Assembly (NCBI GenBank): GCA_003263845.1
Contig: JYJN01000156.1
Location: 1-46,035, forward strand
Length of the DNA stretch: 46,035 nt
DNA from: Vibrio aestivus
GTDB taxonomy: Bacteria; Pseudomonadota; Gammaproteobacteria; Enterobacterales; Vibrionaceae
Direction of reading: 5' to 3'
The position numbers were made by a program, and so were the translations under genes. Below the pieces are notes generated by a model. That model searched no databases. It saw nothing but the letters and a program-made list of their open reading frames with translations, and was not told where the DNA came from. Positions 21,323-29,137 of this stretch are shown here, in pieces (position 1 is the first letter of the stretch; each line of letters opens with the position of its first letter).

Positions 21323-21399
21323 GTATCCGCGAAGTGACTCTCGGTATTCATTCAGCGAGTACGATTACAATGAGTGTGATACCAAACTAAGGAACTAAA

Positions 21400-21624
21400 A
21401 TGATCACTACGCCCGTATTTATTGTCGCCATTGTTTTTGGTTGGCTTGCTCTTATGAAGTACTTCAACCATCAGCAAGCGATGTCAAAGATCAACGAATC
21501 GCAAAATGCTGAGAGTGAAGAGCTCCGTGAGCAAGTTCAGCAACTCACCGAAAGGGTTGCCGTATTAGAAAAGATTGTGACCGACAGTAGCTATCAAGTG
21601 AATCAAGAGTTTCAAAAGTTGTAA
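21400..21624 (+). CDS. PspB-like membrane protein, 74 aa
   Basis: One N-terminal membrane segment (about 5-20, TPVFIVAIVFGWLALMKYF) is followed by a hydrophilic coiled coil (about 30-65) with LREQVQQLTERVAVLEKIV. This is the size and plan of phage-shock protein B, which with PspC senses envelope stress and binds PspA. No pspA or pspC gene lies next to it. The neighbourhood fits: in E. coli the psp cluster, ycjXF and tyrR lie close together. Sequence identity to PspB is weak by eye, so the assignment rests on architecture and context. ATG 21400 follows AAGGAACTAAA. Confidence 0.6.
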   Translation: MITTPVFIVAIVFGWLALMKYFNHQQAMSKINESQNAESEELREQVQQLTERVAVLEKIVTDSSYQVNQEFQKL

Positions 21625-21697
21625 TTGCTCAAGTGCTCAAAGCGTTCGATTGAAATTTAATCATAAAAGGCTAAAACGCTCGAACAAACAGGGTGTA

Positions 21698-21756
21698 AAG
21701 CCCATGATTGTGAGGTTTGTAGACCCTTGATGCTTGACGCATCTGAGGGCTTGGGC
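21698..21756 (+). promoter_or_regulatory. stem-loop leader upstream of tyrR
   Basis: AGCCC near 21699 can pair with GGGCT near 21748, enclosing an inner hairpin CCCTTGATGC...GCATCTGAGGG at about 21724-21750. Either stem may form in the mRNA leader of tyrR. A TyrR-box half (TGTAAA) at about 21693 lacks its partner. Confidence 0.3.
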
Positions 21757-21802
21757 GAAACTACTGTCAACAATTCCTGACACTTTGAGCTAAGGTTTTT
21801 CA

Positions 21803-23345
21803 GTGCGCCTAGAAGTTTTATGTGAAGACCGCCTCGGGTTGACCCGTGAGCTGCTTGATATACTTGCCTCCAAAAACATCGATCTTCGTGGTATCGAAAT
21901 CGATGTTACCGGAATTATCTATCTAACTGTCCCGATATCGACTTTGATACCTTCAGCGAATTAATGCTGAAATACGCCGTATTGATGGTGTTCGCGACGT
22001 TCGAAAAATTCAGTTTATGCCTATAGAGCGGCATAACACCGAGCTTATCGCTCTGCTAAATAATCTTCCCGACCCTGTCCTTGCGATTGACTTAAAAGGA
22101 CAAGTCGACATGGCGAACCATGCAGCTCTGAGTCTATTTCAGAAAACTGAACAAGAGATTCTGAACGAGCAAATCTCAAGCATGCTACCGGGGCTTAACT
22201 TCTCTAAATGGGCAGAAGGTAACTGCGGCCGCCAACGTGAAAATCTTGTGATTAACGGTTTAGACTACGTCATGGAAGTGATGCCGGTTTACATCTCTGG
22301 CGATTCTGAAGAGGCAACATTGGCGAGTACCGTGATGATTATCCGCTCAAGCCAATCAGGACAAGCTTTTGAAGACAGCTTGCCTTTGCAAAATAACTTA
22401 GGCTTTGAGCACTTTGTTGGTGTGTCTAACCGCCATAAGGCACTGATGAGCCAAGCGAAAAAGCTGGCGATGCTTGACCAACCTTTGCTGATCGAAGGTG
22501 AAACGGGCACTGGCAAAGAGATGCTTGCAAAAGCCTGCCATAATCGTTCTAACCGAGCGTCATTCCCGTTTCTTGTACTGAGCTGCGCTTCAATGCCTGA
22601 TGATGTAGCGGAAACCGAGTTGTTCGGCCATGCTCCAGGTTCGTTTAATCACGAGCAAGGCCATAAAGGCATTTTTGAACAAGCCAATGGCGGTACCGTC
22701 TTCTTAGATGAAATCGGTGAGATGAGTCCGCATCTGCAGATCAAACTGCTGCGTTTCCTTCAAGACGGCACGTTTAGACGTGTAGGCGAAGAGCATGAAG
22801 TGCATGTAGATGTGCGCGTGATTGCGTCTACCCGTCATAAGTTAGCGGATTTAGCTGAATCTGGCGCATTCCGTGAAGACCTATTTTATCGCCTCAACGT
22901 TTTGACGTTGCGCATTCCACCGCTTCGTGAGCGCACTAACGATTTAGGTCCGCTGCTCGATTTGTTTATTAACAAATACACCAAACAATTGGGTATGGCG
23001 AAACCAAGCATTGCAGACGAGCTACTTGATCAGCTGGCGAATTATCCTTGGCCTGGAAACATGCGCCAACTTGATAACATGGCTCTGCGCGCGTTGACTG
23101 AACTGCAAGATGAGCCTTTAAATATTGAACTGTTCCACCTTCCTCAATTGGAAAATGTGGTTTCAGCCAGTACCAGCATTAATCTAGATGGTTCGTTAGA
23201 TGACATTATGAAAGACTACGAATCGCAAGTACTGGAGCGTCTTTATCAGTCCTTCCCATCCAGCCGTAAATTGGCTAAGCGTTTAAGCGTTTCGCATACC
23301 TCGATTGCCAATAAACTGCGTGATTACGGGATTCGCAAAAACTGA
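21803..23345 (+). CDS. tyrR: transcriptional regulator TyrR (frame breaks near 21932 and 21967)
   Basis: GTG 21803 opens the ACT domain VRLEVLCEDRLGLTRELLDI; missing single bases near 21932 (CTAACTG) and 21967 (ATGCTG) restore YLNCPDIDFDTFSELMAEIR and link it to the long frame that runs to 23345. Order: ACT (1-70), PAS (about 78-150), AAA+ domain with Walker A GETGTGKEM and Walker B GTVFLDEIGEM, and a C-terminal helix-turn-helix KRLSVSHTSIANKLRDYG. The GAFTGA loop of sigma-54 activators is replaced by GHAPGSFN, as expected for TyrR, which acts on sigma-70 promoters. It controls aromatic amino-acid uptake and synthesis with Tyr/Phe/Trp as effectors. Its TGA overlaps the next gene's ATG. Confidence 0.95.
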
Positions 23346-23923
23346 TGAGTAATTGCAGTACTCCAACCGAAGTGTTTGAGCGTATCGATGGTCTCGTTTT
23401 ACGTACTGCACAGTTAAGTGATGCGTCGATGCTGGCTAATTATTTCAACAGCAATAAAGCCTACTTAGAACCTTGGGAGCCAAAGCGAGAAGCGGCGTTT
23501 TTTCTTGGAAACGGGGTGGGCGCAGCGCTTAATCAAACTGAGTGAGCTGCACAGGCTAGGGCTTGGATACTATCTTGTTATTGAAGATGAAGAAACCAAA
23601 GAAATGCTAGGCACGATTTCGTTTAGTAACCTAAGTCGTTTCCCGTTTCATGCGTGTAATGTTGGTTATTCACTGGCGGAGTCTGCGCAGGGTAAAGGCA
23701 TTATGCGCCGCTGTTTAGAGGTGGCAGTGAACTATATGTTCGAGGTTCAAAACATGCATCGCATCATGCGGGATACATGCCGTGTAATGAACGCAGTGCG
23801 AAAGTACTTGAGACATTGGGGTTCGAGAAGGAAGGTTACGCGAAAGACTATTTACTCATTAACGGGCAGTGGCAAGATCATGTACTGACTGCGTTAGTGA
23901 ATCCAAATTGGAGCGAAAGATAA
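23345..23923 (+). CDS. GNAT acetyltransferase, RimJ/RimL type (frame breaks near 23500 and 23770)
   Basis: The pieces are frame 2 to about 23500 ([20 protein letters not shown]), frame 3 to about 23770 ([40 protein letters not shown]) and frame 2 again to 23923 ([32 protein letters not shown]). One T too many in TTTTTT and one G missing after ATCAT explain both breaks. The whole of about 192 residues has the acetyl-CoA loop QGKGIM and the [15 protein letters not shown] ending of the ribosomal-protein N-acetyltransferase RimJ group. The target is unknown. It is coupled to tyrR by the overlapping ATGA. Confidence 0.85.
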
Positions 23924-23925
23924 TT

Positions 23926-24513
23926 ATGAGCGATCGTCTTACCCAGCAACTCAACTTATTGATGGAGCTAGATAAGCTTAAATCCGTGTTGCGACGTACA
24001 CGTGTAAAGAGTGCAGAGAAGCGTTTAGAAAACAGTGCAGAGCACAGTTGGCATGTGGCGTTAATGGCTATCTTGATGCAAGAGCACGCGAACGAAGACG
24101 TGGATATTACGCGCGTCGTTAAAATGTTACTGCTGCATGACATTGTAGAGATCGATGCGGGCGATACTTTCGTTTATGATGTTGCCGCTTCTGCGGAGCA
24201 AGAACAAAAAGAGCTAGAGGCAGCAAAAAGGCTGTTTGGCTTGTTACCCCAAGACCAAGGCGATGAGCTAATGTCACTTTGGTTAGAGTTCGAATCTGCC
24301 GAGAGCGCTGATGCCAAGTTCGGTAAAGCACTAGATAGAATTATACCGATGCTTTTGAACTACCATAATGATGGGCAAAGTTGGAAAGAACATGGCGTAA
24401 CAAAGCAGCAAGCATTAACGGTTAACCGCCGTATTGGCGACGGTTCAAGCGTACTTTGGGACAAAGCCCAACAAATGATCGAAGAAGCCGCAGAAAAAGG
24501 CTGGCTTCAATAA
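23926..24513 (+). CDS. HD-domain metal-dependent hydrolase (YfbR/HDDC2-like)
   Basis: 195 residues from ATG 23926, two bases after the acetyltransferase stop. The HD motif is complete: the first His in SAEHSWHVALMA (about residues 32-37), LLHDIVEIDAGD with His-Asp near 67-68, and a later Asp in GKALDRIIPMLLNY. This pattern is that of HDDC2/YfbR-like 5'-deoxynucleotidases, which remove phosphate from deoxynucleoside monophosphates. The exact substrate is not shown. It is likely cotranscribed with tyrR, the acetyltransferase and the DUF2947 gene. Confidence 0.88.
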   Translation: MSDRLTQQLNLLMELDKLKSVLRRTRVKSAEKRLENSAEHSWHVALMAILMQEHANEDVDITRVVKMLLLHDIVEIDAGDTFVYDVAASAEQEQKELEAAKRLFGLLPQDQGDELMSLWLEFESAESADAKFGKALDRIIPMLLNYHNDGQSWKEHGVTKQQALTVNRRIGDGSSVLWDKAQQMIEEAAEKGWLQ

Positions 24514-24525
24514 CGAGGAAAATCA

Positions 24526-24999
24526 ATGTCGTATTTACCTTTGGATCAATACCAAAGAAAGTGGATATTCACACATCAATCAATGCCTATTCCAGAGGCA
24601 GACCTAGCTGAAATTAAGCCAATGGACCAAGCACGTTCGGCGCAGCTATGGAAAGAAAATATCAGTGCTCAAAGTCCAGATTCGGAGCGTTTGAGTTCGA
24701 GTGATTGGCCAATGAAAGCCTCTAATTGGATCGACGAAATTAATTGGATGGCAAATTGGGAAGACGATGATTTAGGTCTACCAGAAGAACTATTAGAGCA
24801 CCTGGATTGGCAAGATGATGTGACGGTTTACTTCTGTTATGAGAAATACAATGTTATTGAGACCAAGTGGAGTGTCTTCAAGAAGCATTGGAAAAACTTC
24901 CTGTTTTATGATGACGGCCCAATCTTGATAGGGCGTCGCAGAAAACAAGCATTATGGTTTGATAGTGAAGGCCAAGTGAAATTGGGATATAGAAACTAG
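24526..24999 (+). CDS. DUF2947 family protein
   Basis: 157 residues, acidic and rich in tryptophan (for example NWIDEINWMANWEDDD), no signal peptide or membrane segment, so cytosolic. It matches the DUF2947 family found mainly in vibrios; function unknown. ATG 24526 follows GAGGAAAATCA. It ends the tyrR-acetyltransferase-HD run, and a strong terminator begins two bases after its stop. Confidence 0.85.
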   Translation: MSYLPLDQYQRKWIFTHQSMPIPEADLAEIKPMDQARSAQLWKENISAQSPDSERLSSSDWPMKASNWIDEINWMANWEDDDLGLPEELLEHLDWQDDVTVYFCYEKYNVIETKWSVFKKHWKNFLFYDDGPILIGRRRKQALWFDSEGQVKLGYRN

Positions 25000-25000
25000 T

Positions 25001-25026
25001 AAAAAGCAGCCATTCGGCTGCTTTTT
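25001..25026 (+). terminator. rho-independent terminator
   Basis: AAAAAGCAGCC pairs with GGCTGCTTTTTT around the loop ATTC. It ends the tyrR-to-DUF2947 transcript. Confidence 0.92.
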
Positions 25027-25159
25027 TCGTTTCTTTAATTAATTCCACATTTTTTGTGTTTAGAGTGTGATGATAATTCCATAATTTACAGTGCGTTGTG
25101 AAATATCTCTTTGTGATGATAGTCTGAACAAATAGGAACAGGTTAATCATGGATATGGA

Positions 25160-25342
25160 ATGTCTTTAGAAAAAGCAGTACCTGAGCTAAAAAAGGCTTT
25201 CTACGCTCAGATTCAGTCACTTCAAACTACCTCAGAGCCAAATACAAGTTCGACACTCGACCTTCTCACCAAAGAGGAGATTAAAGAGCTTGAAGCATTA
25301 TGGGTAGAATGGAACGTCTACAAACGTAAACAAGGCGTTTAG
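25160..25342 (+). CDS. small hypothetical protein, 60 aa
   Basis: A charged, probably helical protein (MSLEKAVPELKKAFYAQIQS; LLTKEEIKELEALWVEWN). I recognise no domain. The ribosome site AGGAACAGG at 25134-25142 is better spaced for ATG 25149 or 25155 in other frames, which stop soon after, so either ATG 25160 is right or a base is missing near the start. The codons look real and no gene overlaps it. Confidence 0.55.
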   Translation: MSLEKAVPELKKAFYAQIQSLQTTSEPNTSSTLDLLTKEEIKELEALWVEWNVYKRKQGV

Positions 25343-25489
25343 TATTCAGCGGCGATTTTAACTTTCCTCTCTTTCTTAACCTTGCCAACGTTTAATCTTA
25401 CCAACGTACGTTCACTTTTCTTCTAGAATTGAGTAAGTGGGTCGCGCTTTGCGGCTATTTACCTTTTATTTCCGAACTAGGAAGTAAGT

Positions 25490-26491
25490 ATGGATAGAAA
25501 AGTCCTCGAATTAATCGTTAATATTACCGAACAGAAAAACTCAGACGCACTCGTTCAGTGCTTGCTAGAAACTTTATCTGAGATCCTTCCAGCAAACTAT
25601 GTCACCCTTTATCGATTAGATCCTAAAGCCAACATTGAAGTGGTTGCGTCTATCGAAAAAGCCGAACTTCCGGCGACAGTCACTGACAAAAAAGGGTTGA
25701 ATGAACAAAAAGTTGTTGGCTTGGAAACGTCTTTTACTCGTGAGGGTGTGTTTGTCGAGCAGCTAAGCGATGAGTATTGGTGCGTAAATTACTCACTTCA
25801 AATTGGCGACAACGCCATGCTGGTATTAAGCCTCGGATTAACCAGTCTTCCCTCAGGCTACGAACTGCTCATTCAAGGTTTTCTCAGTATCTACAAAAAC
25901 TACCATAGTGTGCTACTTCAAAGCGAAAAAGACTCCCTTACAGGGCTCTTTAATCGTCGAACGTTTGAAGAGCGATGCCGCCTAATAACTGGGGCGCTAC
26001 TCGATGAAATGGCAGGGGAGGACGGTGCAGGTAGCAGTCGTGGTCTGTGGATGGCGATTATGGACATCGACTACTTTAAACGGGTCAATGATCAGTTTGG
26101 CCATTTGATTGGTGATGAAGTGCTTCTGATGTTCGCGCAATGTATGCGGGATTTCTTCACTCAAGGCGAAGAGTTGTTTCGATTTGGTGGAGAAGAGTTC
26201 GTGGTGATTCTGGATCTTGATTCGCAATGTGCGGTGAACAGTCGGCTTGAGTCGTTTCGAAGGCACATTGAGTCACATGCCTTTCCACAAATCGAACACA
26301 TTACTGTGAGTATTGGTGTTTGTTACATGGAAGCCCATACCTACTTGCCAACCATACTCGATAGAGCGGACCGAGCCTTGTATTACGCTAAAGAAAATGG
26401 CCGTAATCAGGTGCGAAATTATGATGTATTACTCAAGAGAGGGGAGATTGTCGAAGCCTCAAATGATGATAACGACGTAGAACTGTTTTAA
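25490..26491 (+). CDS. diguanylate cyclase with N-terminal GAF-like sensor
   Basis: 333 residues. The first 150 residues look like a GAF-type domain, preceded by a helix and followed by DSLTGLFNRRTFEERC, the start of a GGDEF domain. The active-site loop is RFGGEEF (near residues 230-236), a functional variant of GGDEF, with MDIDYFKRVNDQFGH upstream. No RxxD inhibitory site is seen in the expected place (TQGEELFRF), so product inhibition may be absent. It would make cyclic di-GMP, the opposite activity to the HD-GYP protein at 12864. No membrane segment, so cytosolic. ATG 25490 follows AGGAAGTAAGT. Confidence 0.93.
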   Translation: MDRKVLELIVNITEQKNSDALVQCLLETLSEILPANYVTLYRLDPKANIEVVASIEKAELPATVTDKKGLNEQKVVGLETSFTREGVFVEQLSDEYWCVNYSLQIGDNAMLVLSLGLTSLPSGYELLIQGFLSIYKNYHSVLLQSEKDSLTGLFNRRTFEERCRLITGALLDEMAGEDGAGSSRGLWMAIMDIDYFKRVNDQFGHLIGDEVLLMFAQCMRDFFTQGEELFRFGGEEFVVILDLDSQCAVNSRLESFRRHIESHAFPQIEHITVSIGVCYMEAHTYLPTILDRADRALYYAKENGRNQVRNYDVLLKRGEIVEASNDDNDVELF

Positions 26492-26563
26492 GCCACGCGA
26501 CTAATGCTATATCATTATGAAAATTTCACATGTTGACTTGTAAGATTTGAATGATGCTATGTC

Positions 26564-26592
26564 TTGAAATTGTTATAGTATAACAATATATT
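26564..26592 (+). promoter_or_regulatory. promoter with Zur-type operator in its spacer
   Basis: ATTGTTATAGTATAACAAT at 26569-26587 is a perfect 9-1-9 palindrome. Its inner 15 bases, TGTTATAGTATAACA, match the core TGTTATANTATAACA of the Zur (zinc uptake repressor) operator of gamma-proteobacteria at every position. TTGAAA (26564-26569) and TATATT (26587-26592), 17 bases apart, are a good sigma-70 promoter, so the palindrome fills the spacer and a bound repressor would block RNA polymerase. The start codon of the ribA paralogue is 65 bases downstream. Seen: the palindrome and promoter. Known: the Zur consensus. Inferred: Zur control. Confidence 0.75.
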
Positions 26593-26656
26593 GTGACCAA
26601 GTACGTAGCGTCGTACAGTTGTACAGATTATAAAAAAGTATCGAGTGAGTAGAGAT

Positions 26657-27259
26657 ATGGCGGAGATTAGAGCCAGAGTAGACTTCAGAGTCGGAAGTAA
26701 AAGTGATATAGACGCAGAGCTCTTGTCATTTCACGGTCTAAAAACAGACAAGGAACATGTTGCCATTATCTTTAGGCAGGCGGATTCAACCCAAGAAGCG
26801 CCACTAGTACGTATGCACTCAGAGTGTTTAACGGGAGACGTTTTTCACTCGTCTCGCTGCGACTGTGGTGAGCAGTTAGACGAGACGATTAACTTAATGG
26901 GTGAAGTGGGTGGTATTATTCTTTACTTGCGCCAAGAAGGACGCGGAATTGGGCTCTACAACAAAATAGACGCCTATAAGCTGCAAAGTGAAGGCATGAA
27001 TACGTACGAAGCCAATAACCATCTAGGTTTTGGTGATGATTTGCGCGATTTTACCGAAGCTGGGCAAATGTTATCGGCGCTTGGGATAAAGAAAGTGCGC
27101 TTAGTCACCAACAACCCTAAGAAGATTAAATCGCTGAAAGATCAAGGGATTGAAATTGAAGAAGTTGTCAATACCTCAGCTCATGTTAAGCAAGGCAACG
27201 AGAGCTATCTAGCGGCTAAAGTGTCTCATGGTAAACACAATCTTAAGCTGACCAAGTAG
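26657..27259 (+). CDS. ribA: GTP cyclohydrolase II (RibA) paralogue
   Basis: 200 residues from ATG 26657; a GTG start at 26645 would add four residues. It converts GTP to the first pyrimidine intermediate of riboflavin synthesis. The zinc cysteines are intact: HSECLTGD (C57) and SSRCDCGEQ (C68, C70), with the same 11- and 2-residue spacing as E. coli Rib[28 protein letters not shown] and VTNNPKKI, all active-site regions, are present. The C-terminus ([19 protein letters not shown]) is divergent. It stands alone, not in a rib cluster, behind a Zur-type operator. It could be a zinc-starvation backup enzyme or feed a flavin- or pterin-like pathway. Confidence 0.88.
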   Translation: MAEIRARVDFRVGSKSDIDAELLSFHGLKTDKEHVAIIFRQADSTQEAPLVRMHSECLTGDVFHSSRCDCGEQLDETINLMGEVGGIILYLRQEGRGIGLYNKIDAYKLQSEGMNTYEANNHLGFGDDLRDFTEAGQMLSALGIKKVRLVTNNPKKIKSLKDQGIEIEEVVNTSAHVKQGNESYLAAKVSHGKHNLKLTK

Positions 27260-27291
27260 CATTTTTGCAAAACATATCAGTGCATTGATTA

Positions 27292-27555
27292 GGGCGTGCT
27301 GACCTTTCGAGGTTAAGTTTTGTTCGAGTTAAAATCGTTTTAGGCGCGGCGAAGAGTATGCTGCCTAGTTGTTCTAAGCCCATAGTCTTCAACAAAGCAT
27401 AGAACGATTTTAGCCGAACCCTCCGGGCAGCCTTTGTGGCTCATTTCTACTGCGTCATCGCCTTTTCATGTAAAGCAATTACACTTCAAAGTCTCTTTCT
27501 AGTATAAATTTCCCACAAAGTGCTGCAAAAATCAGCTCGAAAAATCAACGCGCCC
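27292..27555. mobile_element. MITE-like element with terminal inverted repeats and TTA flanks
   Basis: The 264-bp stretch begins GGGCGTGCTGACCTTT and ends with the complement of GGGCGCGTTGATTTT, an imperfect terminal inverted repeat (about 13 of 15). Each end is directly flanked by TTA (27289-27291 and 27556-27558), a 3-bp direct repeat that looks like a target-site duplication. Inside, GTTAAAATCGTTTTAGGC near 27328 and GAACGATTTTAGCC near 27402 form a second inverted pair. No coding frame is present, so any movement needs a transposase from elsewhere; a TNA-type duplication suggests an IS5-family (IS1031-like) partner, which is an inference. Confidence 0.6.
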
Positions 27556-27557
27556 TT

Positions 27558-27583
27558 AAACCTCACTTATGTGAGGTTTTTTT
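27558..27583 (+). terminator. rho-independent terminator
   Basis: AAACCTCAC pairs with GTGAGGTTT around TTAT and a run of T follows. It probably ends the ribA transcript, and the MITE-like element would lie between gene and terminator. Confidence 0.88.
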
Positions 27584-27638
27584 GTAACTATTGTTGAAAA
27601 TAAATTGTAACTTTGTATTATTGCGGCGTATTAAATAA

Positions 27639-27659
27639 AAGTGATAATAATTCTCGTTA
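27639..27659 (+). promoter_or_regulatory. Fur box upstream of imelysin operon
   Basis: GTGATAATAATTCTCGTTA resembles the iron-repressor Fur operator (GATAATGATAATCATTATC type) and lies about 40 bases before the imelysin ATG, beside a possible -10 TATTAA at 27629. It predicts induction under iron limitation, in line with the operon content. Confidence 0.65.
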
Positions 27660-27697
27660 ATAATATCAATTACAATAAGCTCAACAAGGACGACCAT

Positions 27698-28953
27698 ATG
27701 ACTGGTAAATTCGCCATTATTCCTTCTCTCGCTGTTACAGCTTTTGCTTTCAATGCCTCAGCAGCAACAGTGACACAAGAACAAGTCGTTGAGCATTATG
27801 CGGATATTGCTCACGCAGTTTTCGCTGATGCTCTCGTGACTGCTAAATCGCTTGATCAATCGATTGACCAATTCCTAGCTGCGCCATCGGCAAAAGGCTT
27901 TGAAGACGTTAAGCAAGCGTGGATCGACTCTCGTGTACCGTACCAACAGTCTGAAGTATTCCGTTTTGGTAACGCGATTGTTGATGACTGGGAAGGTCAG
28001 CTAAACGCTTGGCCGCTTGACGAAGGTCTTATCGATTACGTTGCGACTGATACCAACATGAGTTGGGTAACGAAGGCGCAAGCGCGAACATCGTAGCGAA
28101 TAGCACTATCCAGATCGGTTCAGAAGTGCTGGAAGTAAAAGAAATTACACCAAAACTGATTGCGGATTTGAATGAAGTCGGCGGCTCTGAAGCGAACGTT
28201 GCTTCTGGCTACCATGCCATTGAATTCTTGCTTTGGGGTCAAGACCTAAACGGCACCAATGCGGGTGCAGGTCAACGTGCATATACCGACTTCGCGAAGG
28301 GCAGTGCATGTACCAATGGCAACTGTGACCGTCGTGGTGAGTACCTTAAAGCAGCGTCACAGCTTCTTATCCAAGATCTAGAGTGGATGGAAAAGCAGTG
28401 GTCAGCATCAGAGAAAAACAACTACCGCCAAGAGCTACTGGCAGACAGTAGCGAACAAGGTCTGCGTAAAATGCTATTTGGTATGGGTTCACTTTCTTTA
28501 GGTGAACTGGCGGGTGAACGTATGAAGGTGGCACTTGAAGCAAACTCAACGGAAGACGAGCACGACTGTTTCTCTGATAACACGCACAACTCTCACTACT
28601 ACAACGAACAAGGCATCTACAATGTCTACACTGGCTTGTACAAGCGTGAAGACGGTACTTTGCTATCTGGCCCAAGCCTACACCAGCTAGTTAAGCAAAA
28701 AGACCCACAGGCAGCGAAAGAGATTCAAAAGCAGTTTGATCAAACTCGTAGCCAAGTCGGTCTATTAGTCTCTTCTGCTGAGAAGAACAACCAGCATTTC
28801 GACCAGCTTATCGCCTCTGGTAACGCTCAAGGTAATGCACTCGTTAATGAAACCATTTTTGCGCTAGTGGCTCAAACAGCTTCTATTGAACGTGCTGCAG
28901 GCATTATCGGTATCGACAGCCTAAACCCAGACACGGCTGACCACGAGTTTTAA
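27698..28953 (+). CDS. imelysin family iron-regulated protein, peptidase M75-like (frame break near 28067)
   Basis: ATG 27698 has AAGGA nine bases upstream and a signal peptide ending ASAA. The first frame stops at 28096; a missing T in AGTTGGG near 28067 links it to GNEGASANIVANSTIQIGSE, giving about 418 residues. GYHAIEFLLWGQD carries the imelysin GxHxxE motif, a putative metal site. Paired helical repeats follow (LLIQDLEWMEKQWSASEKNN; TIFALVAQTASIERAAGIIG). The IrpA/imelysin family takes part in iron uptake at the cell surface, though the mechanism is not settled. First gene of a Fur-type operon. Confidence 0.9.
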
Positions 28954-28973
28954 GTACCAGTTTAACTCATAAT

Positions 28974-28998
28974 AGAAAGGGCTGATAAAGCCCTTTCT
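28974..28998 (+). terminator. intercistronic hairpin after imelysin
   Basis: AGAAAGGGCT pairs perfectly with AGCCCTTTCT over a 5-base loop, 20 bases after the stop. The tail is T-rich but interrupted (TATCCCTTTCTTTTT), so it may end only part of the transcripts and lower expression of the di-haem gene and the genes after it. Confidence 0.6.
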
Positions 28999-29137
28999 TA
29001 TCCCTTTCTTTTTATAAATGACAAACTCTATACGACTTCAGAGCAGCGACAAACAATAACAACGAACTGCCTAAACAAATCGCACACCAATCTGTTATGG
29101 AAGATACAGATGAGCATGTTCACTGAGAATCAATTCA

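Noticed and set aside
21690..21705. TyrR box in the tyrR leader
   Set aside because: Only the TGTAAA half is present; TTTACA is not found six bases on.
26601..26626. GTACG...CGTAC repeat upstream of ribA as a further TACGTA regulator site
   Set aside because: It contains only one TACGTA and lacks the ACTACGTA context seen at the TRAP promoter; chance is likely in AT-rich DNA.
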